Source: Bradyrhizobium macuxiense
GTDB lineage: Bacteria > Pseudomonadota > Alphaproteobacteria > Rhizobiales > Xanthobacteraceae
Direction: 5' to 3'
Assembly: GCF_001542415.1 (NCBI RefSeq)
Contig: NZ_LNCU01000030.1
Span: 78,884 to 134,464, forward strand
DNA length: 55,581 bases
Shown here: positions 1 through 8,826 of the stretch, piece by piece
How positions within the stretch are numbered: the stretch's first letter is position 1
How the letters are laid out: the number at the start of each line of letters is the position of its first letter
Translations under genes and position numbers: made by a program
The notes under the pieces: model-generated
Database searches by the model: none
Seen by the model: the letters and a program-made list of their open reading frames with translations, nothing else
What the model was told of the DNA's origin: nothing

Positions 1-1074
1 AGCCACAAGATCGACTATGCCCGGCTCGAGACCCTGGTGAAGGGCAAATCCGTCATCGTGACCGGTGGCGGCGGCTCGATCGGCGCGGAAATCTGCGACC
101 GGGTCGCGACCTTCGGCGCGGCGCGTCTGTTGGTGATCGAGAATTCCGAGCCGGCGCTCTACGCGGTCACCGAGGCACTGTCCGCGCGTGATACCGGCCC
201 GGTGATCGAGGGCCGGATCGCTGACATCAGGGATCGCGAGCGCATCACGCGCCTGATGAGCGACTTCAAGCCGGACATCGTGTTCCACGCCGCGGCGCTG
301 AAGCACGTGCCGATCCTGGAGCGCGACTGGAGCGAGGGCGTCAAGACCAACATCTTCGGCTCGGCGAACGTCGCCGACGCGGCACTCGCCGCCGGCGCCT
401 CCGCGATGGTGATGATCTCGACAGACAAGGCGATCGAGCCGGTGTCGATGCTCGGGCTGACCAAGCGGTTCGCGGAGATGTACTGTCAGGCGCTCGACCA
501 TGACCTGATGGCCAGTGCCGACGGCAAGCCGCATATGCGCCTGATCTCGGTGCGGTTCGGCAACGTGCTGGCCTCCAACGGCTCGGTGGTGCCGAAGTTC
601 AAGGCGCAGATCGAGGCCGGCGGCCCGATCACTGTGACCCATCCAGACATGGTCCGTTACTTCATGACGATCCGCGAGGCCTGCGACCTCGTGATCACGG
701 CGGCCACGCATGCGATGACGCCGGCACGGCCCGACGTCTCGGTCTACGTCTTGAACATGGGACAGCCGGTCAAGATCGTCGATCTTGCCGAACGGATGAT
801 CCGCCTGTCCGGCCTGCAGCCCGGCGTTGATATCGAGGTCGTGTTCAGCGGCATCCGCCCCGGCGAGCGGCTGAACGAGATCCTGTTCGCGAGCCAGGAG
901 CCGACCATCGAGATCGGCGTTGCCGGCATCATGGCCGCCAAACCAAATCAGCCGCCGATGTCGACCTTACGCACGTGGCTTGCCATGCTCGACGACGCCG
1001 TTAGCAGGGAAGATCGCGCCACGATTATGAATGTCCTGAGGAACGCAGTGCCCGAGTTTGGCCAAGTCGCTTGA
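1..1074 (+). CDS. Nucleoside-diphosphate-sugar dehydratase/epimerase (CapD/WbpM/FlaA1 type), 5' end outside window
   Basis: The frame is open from base 1, before the GTG at 37, so this is the C-terminal catalytic part of a longer, probably membrane-anchored, protein. It starts with a Rossmann motif (TGGGGSIG, about codon 21) and has the short-chain-dehydrogenase features of the polysaccharide-biosynthesis dehydratase family: HAAALKHVP, then ISTDKA, then a catalytic-type stretch ending LGLTKR. These enzymes modify UDP-sugars, typically UDP-GlcNAc, for O-antigen or capsule synthesis. The position that holds Tyr or Met in the family (Tyr/Met-x3-Lys) reads Leu here, with Met one residue earlier. 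The gene ends 20 bp from the convergent glycosyltransferase, in keeping with a polysaccharide locus. The family call is firm; the exact substrate is unknown. Confidence 0.9.
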   Translation, partial: SHKIDYARLETLVKGKSVIVTGGGGSIGAEICDRVATFGAARLLVIENSEPALYAVTEALSARDTGPVIEGRIADIRDRERITRLMSDFKPDIVFHAAALKHVPILERDWSEGVKTNIFGSANVADAALAAGASAMVMISTDKAIEPVSMLGLTKRFAEMYCQALDHDLMASADGKPHMRLISVRFGNVLASNGSVVPKFKAQIEAGGPITVTHPDMVRYFMTIREACDLVITAATHAMTPARPDVSVYVLNMGQPVKIVDLAERMIRLSGLQPGVDIEVVFSGIRPGERLNEILFASQEPTIEIGVAGIMAAKPNQPPMSTLRTWLAMLDDAVSREDRATIMNVLRNAVPEFGQVA

Positions 1075-1094
1075 CCTAACGGATCGCGCCGGAT

Positions 1095-1847
1095 TCACCA
1101 TCCCAGCTGCCGTATCTGAAGGATACGCCTGGCGAATCTTAGAAAGAATGCAGCATCAATTGGGGGCGCGTTCAAGTGGGTACGACGCGACCGCAGGCAC
1201 TCAAGATTTCCCCGGATCGTCACGCCGAGCCCCTGAGTGCTGATCCCTCCCATTTGGAAATCTGCGATCACGCGCGGCAGGTAACGCACTCGGAAATCGT
1301 TCAGCGCCATCGCACGCAACATGTAGTCGTAATCTGCGGTCGTCTTGTAACTTAGATCGTAGTCGCCGACTTTTCTGATGACTTCGCGGCGCACGTAAAA
1401 GGTCGGATGTGGAGGAACCCAACCAAGCTGAAATGAATAGCGTCCGAACTTTCCACCGCGCCACTTTCGGACGATGCGTTTCGAAAGGTGATCCGTGACC
1501 ATGTTGAGATCGCCATACACGATATCGGAATCCGACACGCCGGCGGCAATGTGCGCGAGCGTCGATGAATCGTGAAAGGTGTCGTCCGAATTCAGGAAGC
1601 CCACAACGTCACCCTCGAACAAGCGTAGGCCCTTGTTCATTGCGTCGTAGACGCCGGCGTCTTTTTCCGAGAAGACACGAATTTCATCGGATTGAAATGA
1701 CTCGACGATCCTCAGCGTTCCATCGGAGGATGCCCCGTCGATGACGAGCATCTCCTTCTCTCGATGATTTTGTGCCAGGAACGACTCGATTGTGTGGCCA
1801 ATCGTTGCTTCGGAATTGTAACTGGCAGTTACGACGCTTATCTTCAT
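1095..1847 (-). CDS. Family 2 glycosyltransferase
   Basis: A 250-residue GT-A fold glycosyltransferase. The N-terminus MKISVVTASYN is the usual GT2 beginning, followed by the nucleotide-binding region (VIDGASSDGT) and the metal-binding DxD-like motif in FLNSDD. It resembles the WcaE/WfgS group that adds sugars during exopolysaccharide or O-antigen assembly. I start it at the ATG at 1847 because the family begins there; the frame is open 12 codons further upstream but that stretch shows no family character. It lies 90 bp downstream of the flippase-like gene on the same strand and converges on the sugar dehydratase. Donor and acceptor sugars cannot be read from the sequence. Confidence 0.88.
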   Translation of the reverse strand: MKISVVTASYNSEATIGHTIESFLAQNHREKEMLVIDGASSDGTLRIVESFQSDEIRVFSEKDAGVYDAMNKGLRLFEGDVVGFLNSDDTFHDSSTLAHIAAGVSDSDIVYGDLNMVTDHLSKRIVRKWRGGKFGRYSFQLGWVPPHPTFYVRREVIRKVGDYDLSYKTTADYDYMLRAMALNDFRVRYLPRVIADFQMGGISTQGLGVTIRGNLECLRSRRTHLNAPPIDAAFFLRFARRILQIRQLGW

Positions 1848-1937
1848 TGCAATCTCGTAACGCAGTGCGCCTTGTCGCCTCAAGATTCGGTTGCAGCTTA
1901 GTCTCTAGATTTTTCCGGTCGAGCCGTCGACGGACGC

Positions 1938-2921
1938 TCAATCCCGGGAGTTTGCCAGCGAATCCGTCGGGCGCCAGCCTGACTTTTCATTGTCGAGCGT
2001 TTTTTCTGGACTCGATATCCATACGAGACCACCAAATGCTCCGACCAGGAACGACACTGCGCCGAACAGCAGCGAGACGTTGACGCCTTCGTTGGCGATC
2101 AATCCGGCATATCCGAAGGCCAAGCCCATTGTGGCTTCGCGCACGCCCCAGCCCGCGATCGAGATCGGCATCATCGTGATCAGCATCACCGGCGGCAACA
2201 GCTGGAATATCTGCCCGAACGTGACCGGAGCCGCAATCGAGCGCACCACGCACCAGCCGATCACGGCGGTGACCACATGAATCGCCAGGGAGAAGACGAT
2301 GACCTTCAGTCCCCGCTTGCGGCTGAACAGCACCCGGTTCGTGATGACGGCGCAAGCATGGACATGATGGGTTCCCCACCACTGTTTCAGCCACGGCCAC
2401 GGCAGCACGCCGATCAGAAGGAAGCCGAATCCGGCCGCGAGCGCGGCAAGATCCAGCAGCAGCAAGGCCGTCCAGCCGTGAGGATCGGAAATCAACCTAT
2501 AGCTCCACGGCAGGGTCGCAGCGATGAGAACGGCAAGCGCAATCAGTCCGATGGCGCGATCAACGAAAATCGAATAGGTGGCCGCGCGCCAGCCTGCGCC
2601 ATTGCGCGCGACTAGCCACAGCCGCACCGCGTCGCCGCCGATCGAGGACGGCAGCGTCTGGTTGAAGAAGGTGCCGATCATGTTGAAGCGCATCGCTCGC
2701 CTGGTCTCCAGCGGCGCGCCGCACTCCGCGCTGATCTCCTGCCAGCGCAAAACGCCGAGAAAGATCTGGCCGAGCGTGACGGCGATCGCGAGCCCGAGCC
2801 AGCCCAGGCTCTCGACCCGGACACGCGAGGCGAGGTCATACAGATTGACCTTGCGCAACGAGAGATAGAGCAGCGCGGCCGAGATCAGTATCTTGAGGGT
2901 AGAGAGCAGGATTCGGCGCAT
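1938..2921 (-). CDS. Lysylphosphatidylglycerol synthase/flippase-like integral membrane protein (UPF0104 type)
   Basis: A 327-residue polytopic membrane protein beginning MRRILLSTLKILISAALLYL, with the family's ...LLRWQEIS..., FFNQTLPSSIGGDAVRLW and WGVRE blocks and about eight hydrophobic segments. This is the flippase-like domain shared by MprF and many stand-alone proteins in polysaccharide or hopanoid loci; in those settings it is thought to translocate lipid-linked substrates. The start at 2921 fits the family N-terminus; an upstream in-frame extension reaching 3182 has no membrane or family character. It is transcribed divergently from manC and lies ahead of the GT2 gene, suggesting a role in envelope glycan or lipid export. 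Confidence 0.85.
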   Translation of the reverse strand: MRRILLSTLKILISAALLYLSLRKVNLYDLASRVRVESLGWLGLAIAVTLGQIFLGVLRWQEISAECGAPLETRRAMRFNMIGTFFNQTLPSSIGGDAVRLWLVARNGAGWRAATYSIFVDRAIGLIALAVLIAATLPWSYRLISDPHGWTALLLLDLAALAAGFGFLLIGVLPWPWLKQWWGTHHVHACAVITNRVLFSRKRGLKVIVFSLAIHVVTAVIGWCVVRSIAAPVTFGQIFQLLPPVMLITMMPISIAGWGVREATMGLAFGYAGLIANEGVNVSLLFGAVSFLVGAFGGLVWISSPEKTLDNEKSGWRPTDSLANSRD

Positions 2922-3257
2922 TTCGTCCGCGCTTGCCAGGTTTCGGAATGTGTCAAAAACCGCGCAAAACGCCTTCGCGCGCCCAAATTCGCCGCCTTGG
3001 TATGGTTTCCGGGCCGATCTGGCAATAGCCGTCCGGTTGTTATTGCGGCCAGCTTGACGGGGCGGGTAAAGAGGCTGGAACGGGGACTGCCAACCGCACA
3101 CCGCGTGTTTACAATACCGGTAAAATCCGACCGGGCGCACGGGATCGCGTGATGCCGCGTCGTGATAGTGCTTCCCGGGCAACAGGGGCGTCGATCATGG
3201 CCGCCTTCGCGCAATTTTGATGTGTCATCCGCGGACACGACAGGACTTGAGGCATCG
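2922..3257. other. Divergent intergenic region
   Basis: About 335 bp between the flippase-like gene (minus) and manC (plus). Open frames cross it on both strands but show no family features or good start sites. It presumably holds the two divergent promoters, though I see no convincing -35/-10 pair. The only clear signal is the manC ribosome-binding site, TTGAGG at 3247-3252, five bases before its ATG. Confidence 0.5.
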
Positions 3258-4670
3258 ATGGACCGACGAATTATCCCCCTGATCATGTGCGGCGGTGCAG
3301 GTACGCGACTGTGGCCTGCCTCGCGCGAGGTGCATCCGAAACAGTTCCTGTCGCTGTTCGGGGCGCGCTCGACCTTCCAGGAGACGCTGCTGCGGGTGTC
3401 GGACGCGACGCTGTTCGCGCGGCCGATCGTGATCACCAACGAGGCCTATCGCTTCATGGTGCAGGAGCAACTCGCCGAGATCGGCCGCGAGGCCGACGTG
3501 CTGCTCGAGCCGATGCGGCGCGACTCCGGTCCGGCGATCGCGGCCGGCGCGGTGTTCGCGAATGCGCGCGAGACGGACGCGATCGTGCTGGCGCTCGCCG
3601 CCGATCATCTGGTTCGCGACACCAATGCTTTCGTCGCCGCGTGCCGCGAGGGGCTGGTGGCGGCGGAGCAGGGCCGCATCGTGACCTTCGGCGTCAGGCC
3701 GGAACGGCCCGCGACCGAGTACGGCTATATCAGCCCGGGCGAGGTGGTCGCCGGCGAGGTGAGGGCGGTCGCGAAGTTCGTCGAGAAGCCGGACGAAGCG
3801 ACTGCGGCCGGCTACATCGATGCGGGCTATCTCTGGAACAGCGGCAACTTCATGTTCCGCGCCGCTGTCCTGCTCGATGAATATCGCAATGTCGATGCGG
3901 ACAGCGTCTCCACCGTCGAGCAGTCGGTTGCCGAGGCCGCGCGCGATCTCGGCTTCGTCAAGCTCGACCCGTCGGCGTTCGGTGCGGCCAAGGCGATTTC
4001 GATCGACTATGCGGTGATGGAGAAGACCGCGCATGCGGCCGTGGTGCCGGTGGCCTGCGGCTGGTCCGACATCGGCTCGTGGCGCCAGGTCTGGGAGCTC
4101 TCCGACAAGGACAGCCAGGGCAACGCGGCGCGCGGCACGGCGGTGTTCGAGGATTCCCGCAACTGCAACGTCACGACCGACCGTGCGCTGGTGGCGCTCG
4201 AAGGCGTCGACGACCTCGTCGTGGTCGCGACCCAGGACGCCGTGCTGGTGTCGCGTCAGCAGGACGCCAACGGGCTGAAGCGACTGGTTGCAAAGCTGAA
4301 GGTCACGGCGCCCGAGGTCACCGAGAGTCACGTCAAGGTGCATCGCCCCTGGGGGTCCTACCAGTCGGTCGACAATGGCGACCGCCACCAGGTCAAGCGC
4401 ATCATCGTCAGGCCGGGCGGGCGGCTCAGCCTGCAGAAGCACCATCACCGCTCCGAGCACTGGATCGTGGTGCGCGGCACCGCGCAGGTGACGGTCAACG
4501 AGCTGATCAAGACGGTGCACGAGAACGAATCGATCTACATCCCGATCGGCGCCGTGCACCGGCTGGAGAACCCCGGCAAGATCCAACTCGAGTTGATCGA
4601 GGTGCAGACCGGCAGCTATCTGGGCGAGGACGACATCATTCGCATCGAGGACGACTACCGGCGCACCTGA
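3258..4670 (+). CDS. manC: Mannose-1-phosphate guanylyltransferase / mannose-6-phosphate isomerase (bifunctional)
   Basis: A 470-residue bifunctional type II enzyme. Residues 12-30 carry the nucleotidyltransferase signature GGAGTRLWPASR...PKQF; FVEKPDE and the LWNSGNFMF block follow. The C-terminal third is the cupin isomerase domain with RPWGSYQ, RIIVRPGGRLSLQKH and HHRSEHWIVV. It should make GDP-mannose from GTP and mannose-1-phosphate, and interconvert fructose-6-P and mannose-6-P, feeding polysaccharide, lipopolysaccharide or (in rhizobia, as NoeJ) fucosylated Nod-factor synthesis. The ATG at 3258 is chosen because of TTGAGG five bases upstream; the frame is open to 3162 but that extension lacks conservation. 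Length matches the family (about 470). Confidence 0.95.
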   Translation: MDRRIIPLIMCGGAGTRLWPASREVHPKQFLSLFGARSTFQETLLRVSDATLFARPIVITNEAYRFMVQEQLAEIGREADVLLEPMRRDSGPAIAAGAVFANARETDAIVLALAADHLVRDTNAFVAACREGLVAAEQGRIVTFGVRPERPATEYGYISPGEVVAGEVRAVAKFVEKPDEATAAGYIDAGYLWNSGNFMFRAAVLLDEYRNVDADSVSTVEQSVAEAARDLGFVKLDPSAFGAAKAISIDYAVMEKTAHAAVVPVACGWSDIGSWRQVWELSDKDSQGNAARGTAVFEDSRNCNVTTDRALVALEGVDDLVVVATQDAVLVSRQQDANGLKRLVAKLKVTAPEVTESHVKVHRPWGSYQSVDNGDRHQVKRIIVRPGGRLSLQKHHHRSEHWIVVRGTAQVTVNELIKTVHENESIYIPIGAVHRLENPGKIQLELIEVQTGSYLGEDDIIRIEDDYRRT

Positions 4671-4858
4671 AGGACGGGCTCCCGTGCTCAAGAAGGGCAC
4701 ACGGGACGATGTAACTCTTTGAATCAAAACGTGTCCGGATTTCGTGCTTGGCAATCGCCACATTTATGGCGCCGTGCTATAGCGGCTGCCAACGAAGCGG
4801 GTCGTGGTTCGCGCCAAAGCGCCAAACATGGGATGCAGCCGTGACGCTGATTCCCCTC

Positions 4859-4875
4859 GGAGCCGGGGTGGCTCC
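4859..4875 (+). promoter_or_regulatory. Small hairpin in the leader of the sugar-dehydrogenase gene
   Basis: GGAGCC (4859-4864) and GGCTCC (4870-4875) form a perfect 6-bp stem with a 5-base loop, 47 bases before the ATG at 4922. The stem could bear on leader structure, but no known riboswitch is recognised and the role is speculative. Confidence 0.25.
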
Positions 4876-4921
4876 CTGAGAAGCCGGGACAACCGCCAGA
4901 ACGTTACTTGGGGTCTACAAT

Positions 4922-5938
4922 ATGAATGCAAAAGTCTCCGCATCGGGCGCGAAGGCCGACATCAAGCGCGCACTGCGCGTCGGCGTGATCGGCGCCGGCG
5001 TGATGGGCAGCAATCATGCCCGCGTGCTGGCCGGGCTGCCGGGTGTCGTGCTGATCGGGATCGTCGACCCGCTGCCGGAACACCGCTCGCGCGCCACCGA
5101 TCTGGTCGGCTGCCGCGCCTTCGAGACCCTCGATCAGCTGCTTGCCGAAGGCGTCGATGCGGTCACGATCGCGGCCCCCACCCATTTGCATCACGACATC
5201 GCGCTCGCCTGCATCGCGCGCAACATCCACATCCTGGTGGAGAAGCCGGTCGCATCCACGGTCGATGAGGGCCGCGAGATCGTTGCTGCCGCGCAGCGTG
5301 CCGGCGTGACCCTGATGGTCGGCCATGTCGAGCGCTTCAATCCGGCGGTCGCCGCGATCAAGCAGGCGATCTCGGGCGAGGACATCCTGTCGATCGGCAT
5401 CACGCGTGTCGGCCCGTTCCCGCCGCGGATGTCCAATGTCGGCGTCGTGATCGACCTCGCTGTCCACGACATCGACCTGATCCGCTGGTTCACAGAGTCC
5501 GATATCGTCGAGGTGCAGCCGCAGCTTTCGAGCGCGGTGGCCGAGCGCGAGGACATCGCGCTGCTCCAGTTCCGCACCGCCTCCGGCGTGCTTGCCCACA
5601 TCAACACCAACTGGCTGACGCCGTTCAAGGCGCGCAACGTCACGGTGGCGACCCGCGGCAAATACGTGATGGGCGACCTGCTGACGCGCCAGGTCACCGA
5701 GTGCTTCGGCTTCAAGCCGGACGGCAGCTATTCGATGCGCCATCTGCCCGTCGGGCACGACGAGCCGCTGCGTGCGGAGCTGATCGCCTTCCTCGATGCG
5801 GTACGCACCGGCAAGCTGCCGGCGGTGTCCGGCGACGAGGGCGTGGCCAGCCTCGAGATTGCGATCCGCTGCCTGGAATCGCCTGCCAGGCCTGCCGCCA
5901 CGACGGCGCTCAAGGGACCGCGCCGCGTCGTCGGCTGA
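4922..5938 (+). CDS. Gfo/Idh/MocA family sugar-nucleotide dehydrogenase
   Basis: A 338-residue NAD(P)-dependent oxidoreductase. The N-terminal Rossmann motif is GVIGAGVMG (GAGVMG at residues 24-29); the family's EKP motif is E107-K108-P109, followed by GHVERFNP and DLAVHDIDL, the usual substrate-side His/Asp region. In nucleotide-sugar pathways such enzymes (WbpB/WlbA class) oxidise C3 of UDP-sugars before transamination. A DegT-type aminotransferase starts 31 bp downstream, which supports that role over a catabolic myo-inositol type function. A 17-residue polar N-terminal tail precedes the Rossmann fold. The preceding 250 bp contain only a small hairpin. Confidence 0.88.
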   Translation: MNAKVSASGAKADIKRALRVGVIGAGVMGSNHARVLAGLPGVVLIGIVDPLPEHRSRATDLVGCRAFETLDQLLAEGVDAVTIAAPTHLHHDIALACIARNIHILVEKPVASTVDEGREIVAAAQRAGVTLMVGHVERFNPAVAAIKQAISGEDILSIGITRVGPFPPRMSNVGVVIDLAVHDIDLIRWFTESDIVEVQPQLSSAVAEREDIALLQFRTASGVLAHINTNWLTPFKARNVTVATRGKYVMGDLLTRQVTECFGFKPDGSYSMRHLPVGHDEPLRAELIAFLDAVRTGKLPAVSGDEGVASLEIAIRCLESPARPAATTALKGPRRVVG

Positions 5939-5969
5939 TGTCATCTCCAAATCACCCGCGAAGAGCTCC

Positions 5970-7121
5970 ATGAACCAGCACATGCGTCCAGAACCCATTC
6001 CATTCATCGATATCTCCGCGCAACGCCAGCGGCTAGGCAAGTCGATCGATGAGGCGGTTGCCCGCGTTCTCACCCATTGTCAGTTCATCAATGGCCCGGA
6101 GGTCACGGCGCTGGAGAAGGCGCTGGCGGAGTACAGTGGCGCCAAGCACGTGGTGACCTGCGCCAGCGGTACCGACGCGCTTCTGATGGTGCTGATGGCG
6201 AAGAACGTCGGGCCGGGCGACGCGGTGTTCTGCCCATCCTTCACCTTCTGCGCGACCGGCGAATCAGTAGCGCTGACTGGCGCGACGCCGGTTTTCATCG
6301 ATGTCGACGAGGCGACCTTCAACATCGATGCGAATTCGCTCAAGCGCGGCATCGCGACTGCGAAGGCACGTGGCCTGAAGCCGGTCGGCGTCATTCCGGT
6401 CGATTTGTTCGGCCAGAGCGCCGATCACGACGCGGTGGCTGCGGTCGCCAAGGCCGAGGGCCTGTTCGTGCTCGACGACGCCGCGCAGGGTTTCGGCGCC
6501 AGCTACAAGGGTCGCAAGCTCGGCACCTTTGGGCTTGCCACCGCGACGAGCTTCTTTCCGGCAAAGCCGCTCGGCTGTTTCGGCGACGGCGGCGCCATTT
6601 CCACCGATGACGACGACCTCGCGAACACGCTGCGCAGCATCCGCGTGCACGGCCAGGGTTCGGACAAGTACGACAATGTCCGCCTCGGTCTCACCGGGCG
6701 GCTCGACACCATGCAGGCTGCGATCCTGATCGAGAAGCTGAAGATATTCGAGGACGAGATCGCCGCGCGCAACGTGATCGCCGACCGCTATTCGCGCGGC
6801 CTCGGCAATGTCGTGACCGTGCCACAGCTCGCCTCAGGCTCCACCTCGGTCTGGGCCCAATACACCATCCGATTGCCCAAAGGGACCGACCGCGACGCCT
6901 TTGCGGTAGCGCTGAAGGCGCAGGGCGTTCCGACCGCGATCTACTACACCAAGTCGATGCACCAGCAGACAGCTTATCGCGACTTCCCGGTTGCCGACGG
7001 CGGCCTGCCGGTCAGCGAAAGCCTGTCGGAGGACGTCATCAGCCTGCCGATGCATGCCTATCTCGACGAGGCGGCTCAGGACCGTATCATCCAGGCCGTG
7101 CGCGGCGCGCTCTCGTCCTGA
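5970..7121 (+). CDS. DegT/DnrJ/EryC1/StrS family sugar aminotransferase
   Basis: A 383-residue PLP enzyme. It starts PIPFIDISAQR, has CASGTDALL (cofactor phosphate binding), CPSFTFCATGESV and LDDAAQGFGA, and the PLP lysine in FFPAKPLG at about K199, followed by GDGGA and IRVHGQG. It should transfer an amino group from glutamate to a keto-sugar nucleotide such as a UDP-3-keto or 4-keto sugar. The ATG at 5970 has GAAGAG a few bases upstream; the frame is open far upstream into the previous gene, in antisense-like low-quality sequence. The dehydrogenase, aminotransferase and manC are most simply read as one sugar-nucleotide pathway. The exact product is unknown. Confidence 0.9.
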   Translation: MNQHMRPEPIPFIDISAQRQRLGKSIDEAVARVLTHCQFINGPEVTALEKALAEYSGAKHVVTCASGTDALLMVLMAKNVGPGDAVFCPSFTFCATGESVALTGATPVFIDVDEATFNIDANSLKRGIATAKARGLKPVGVIPVDLFGQSADHDAVAAVAKAEGLFVLDDAAQGFGASYKGRKLGTFGLATATSFFPAKPLGCFGDGGAISTDDDDLANTLRSIRVHGQGSDKYDNVRLGLTGRLDTMQAAILIEKLKIFEDEIAARNVIADRYSRGLGNVVTVPQLASGSTSVWAQYTIRLPKGTDRDAFAVALKAQGVPTAIYYTKSMHQQTAYRDFPVADGGLPVSESLSEDVISLPMHAYLDEAAQDRIIQAVRGALSS

Positions 7122-7165
7122 ATGCGCAATTTGTTGGTCCGGTGATCATGCGCTAGAAGCACCGC

Positions 7166-8695
7166 ATGCTTGGGCGCATTTTCACCGTTGGCGGTTACAC
7201 CCTGCTTTCGCGGCTGACCGGGTTCGCGCGCGACATCATGCTTGCGGCGATCCTTGGCGCGGGTCCGGTGGCGGACGCGTTCTTCGTGGCGCTGCGGCTG
7301 CCGAATCACTTCCGCGCGATCTTTGCCGAGGGCGCCTTCAACGCCGCCTTCGTTCCGGCCTACGCCCACGTCCATGGCGAGCGCGGCGAGGCGTCGGCGC
7401 GGCTGTTCGCCGACCGCATCTTCACGCTTCTCTTCGCCTCGCAGGTAGTCCTGCTTGTCGTGGCAATGCTGTTCATGCCGCAGGCGATGAGCATCCTGGC
7501 GCCCGGCTTCACCGACGACATCGAGCAGCGCAAGCTCGCGATCGCGCTGACGCGGATCACCTTTCCCTATCTGCTCCTGATCACGCTGGTGACGCTCTAT
7601 GGCGGCATGCTCAACGTGATGCACCGCTTCGCCAGCGCCGCCGCGGCGCCAATCTTTCTCAACCTGGCGATGATGATGACGTTGGCGCTGGCCGCGTTCT
7701 TCCCGAGCGCGGGTCATGCCGCGGCCTGGGGTGTGCTGATCTCGGGTTTCCTGCAGTTCTTGCTGCTGGCTGGCGACCTCGCGCGCCACGGCGGCTTGCC
7801 ACGCTTTGCGCCCCTGAAGCTCGATGAGGACGTCCGCGCCTTCTTCCGCGCGCTGGGGCCGGCCACGCTGGGCTCGATGGGGACGCAGGTCGCGCTGTTC
7901 GCCGACACTATCATCGCGACCTTCCTGCCGGCCGGTGCGCTGTCGGCGCTCTATTATGCCGACCGTCTCAATCAGTTGCCGATCGGCGTCATCGGAATCG
8001 CGATCGGCACCGTGCTACTGCCGGAAATGTCGCGGCGCCTGACTGCCGACGATCACGCCGGCGCCAAGGCGGCACAACGCCGCGCCTTCGATTTCACGCT
8101 GTTGTTCTCGGTGCCGTTCGTGGCGGCGTTCCTGACGGTCGCCGACCCGATCATGCGCGCGATGTTTGCGCGCGGCGCCTTCTCCAAGGCCGACGCCGCA
8201 ACAGCGGGCGCAACACTTGCCGCCTATGCGGTGGGGCTCATTCCCTTCGTGATGATCCGCAGCGCGGTCGCGACCTTCTATGCCCGCAAGGACACGGCGA
8301 CACCGGTGAAGGCAGCCTTGACCGGGGTCGCGGTCAACGTCGCGCTCAAGGTCGCGCTGGTCGGCTCGCTGGCGCAGGTCGGGCTCGCGTTCGCGACCGC
8401 GATCGGGGCCTGGATCAATCTGCTGCTGGTGCTCTTTTTCGCCGTGCGCCGCGGCTTCCTCGATCTCGATCACACCCTGATCAAGTCACTTGGCAAGTTC
8501 GCGGTCTGCGGCATCCTGCTGGCGGTGAGCCTCTGGCTCACCTCGCACTTCGCCGCTGTCTGGTTCGCGCCGATGCAGATATTCCGCGACGAACTGATCT
8601 TGCTTCTGCTCGTCGCCGTCGGCCTGTTCGTCTACGGTTTCTCGGTGTTCGTGCTGTTTGGCCGCGGCTGGCTGTTCGCGCTTCGCCGCGTCTAG
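7166..8695 (+). CDS. murJ: Lipid II flippase MurJ (MviN)
   Basis: A 509-residue MOP-superfamily membrane protein with about 14 hydrophobic segments. It opens with the MurJ signature region SRLTGFARD, DAFFVALRLPN and FRAIFAEGAFNAAFVP, which separates MurJ from other oligosaccharide flippases. It moves lipid II across the inner membrane for peptidoglycan synthesis and is normally essential. It starts 44 bp after the aminotransferase and may be cotranscribed, although in many alphaproteobacteria murJ lies elsewhere. Full length for the family. The C-terminal portion shows several charged loops and no truncation. Confidence 0.95.
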   Translation: MLGRIFTVGGYTLLSRLTGFARDIMLAAILGAGPVADAFFVALRLPNHFRAIFAEGAFNAAFVPAYAHVHGERGEASARLFADRIFTLLFASQVVLLVVAMLFMPQAMSILAPGFTDDIEQRKLAIALTRITFPYLLLITLVTLYGGMLNVMHRFASAAAAPIFLNLAMMMTLALAAFFPSAGHAAAWGVLISGFLQFLLLAGDLARHGGLPRFAPLKLDEDVRAFFRALGPATLGSMGTQVALFADTIIATFLPAGALSALYYADRLNQLPIGVIGIAIGTVLLPEMSRRLTADDHAGAKAAQRRAFDFTLLFSVPFVAAFLTVADPIMRAMFARGAFSKADAATAGATLAAYAVGLIPFVMIRSAVATFYARKDTATPVKAALTGVAVNVALKVALVGSLAQVGLAFATAIGAWINLLLVLFFAVRRGFLDLDHTLIKSLGKFAVCGILLAVSLWLTSHFAAVWFAPMQIFRDELILLLLVAVGLFVYGFSVFVLFGRGWLFALRRV

Positions 8696-8826
8696 TTTTG
8701 CCCTGTCAAATCAACAGCATAGGGGTGAGATGCGCGATGGCGTCGCGCCCTGCGCAAAGCGGTTTGCGCTTCTCTGACAACCACGCCAATATGCGGATCA
8801 AACAAACCAAGACAATTGGAGAGACG

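Noticed and set aside
3225..4763. 512-codon minus-strand frame opposite manC
   Set aside because: Antisense shadow with no start signal; manC is complete and conserved.
4671..4921. Riboswitch before the sugar dehydrogenase
   Set aside because: Only a 6-bp hairpin is seen; no known aptamer core is recognised.
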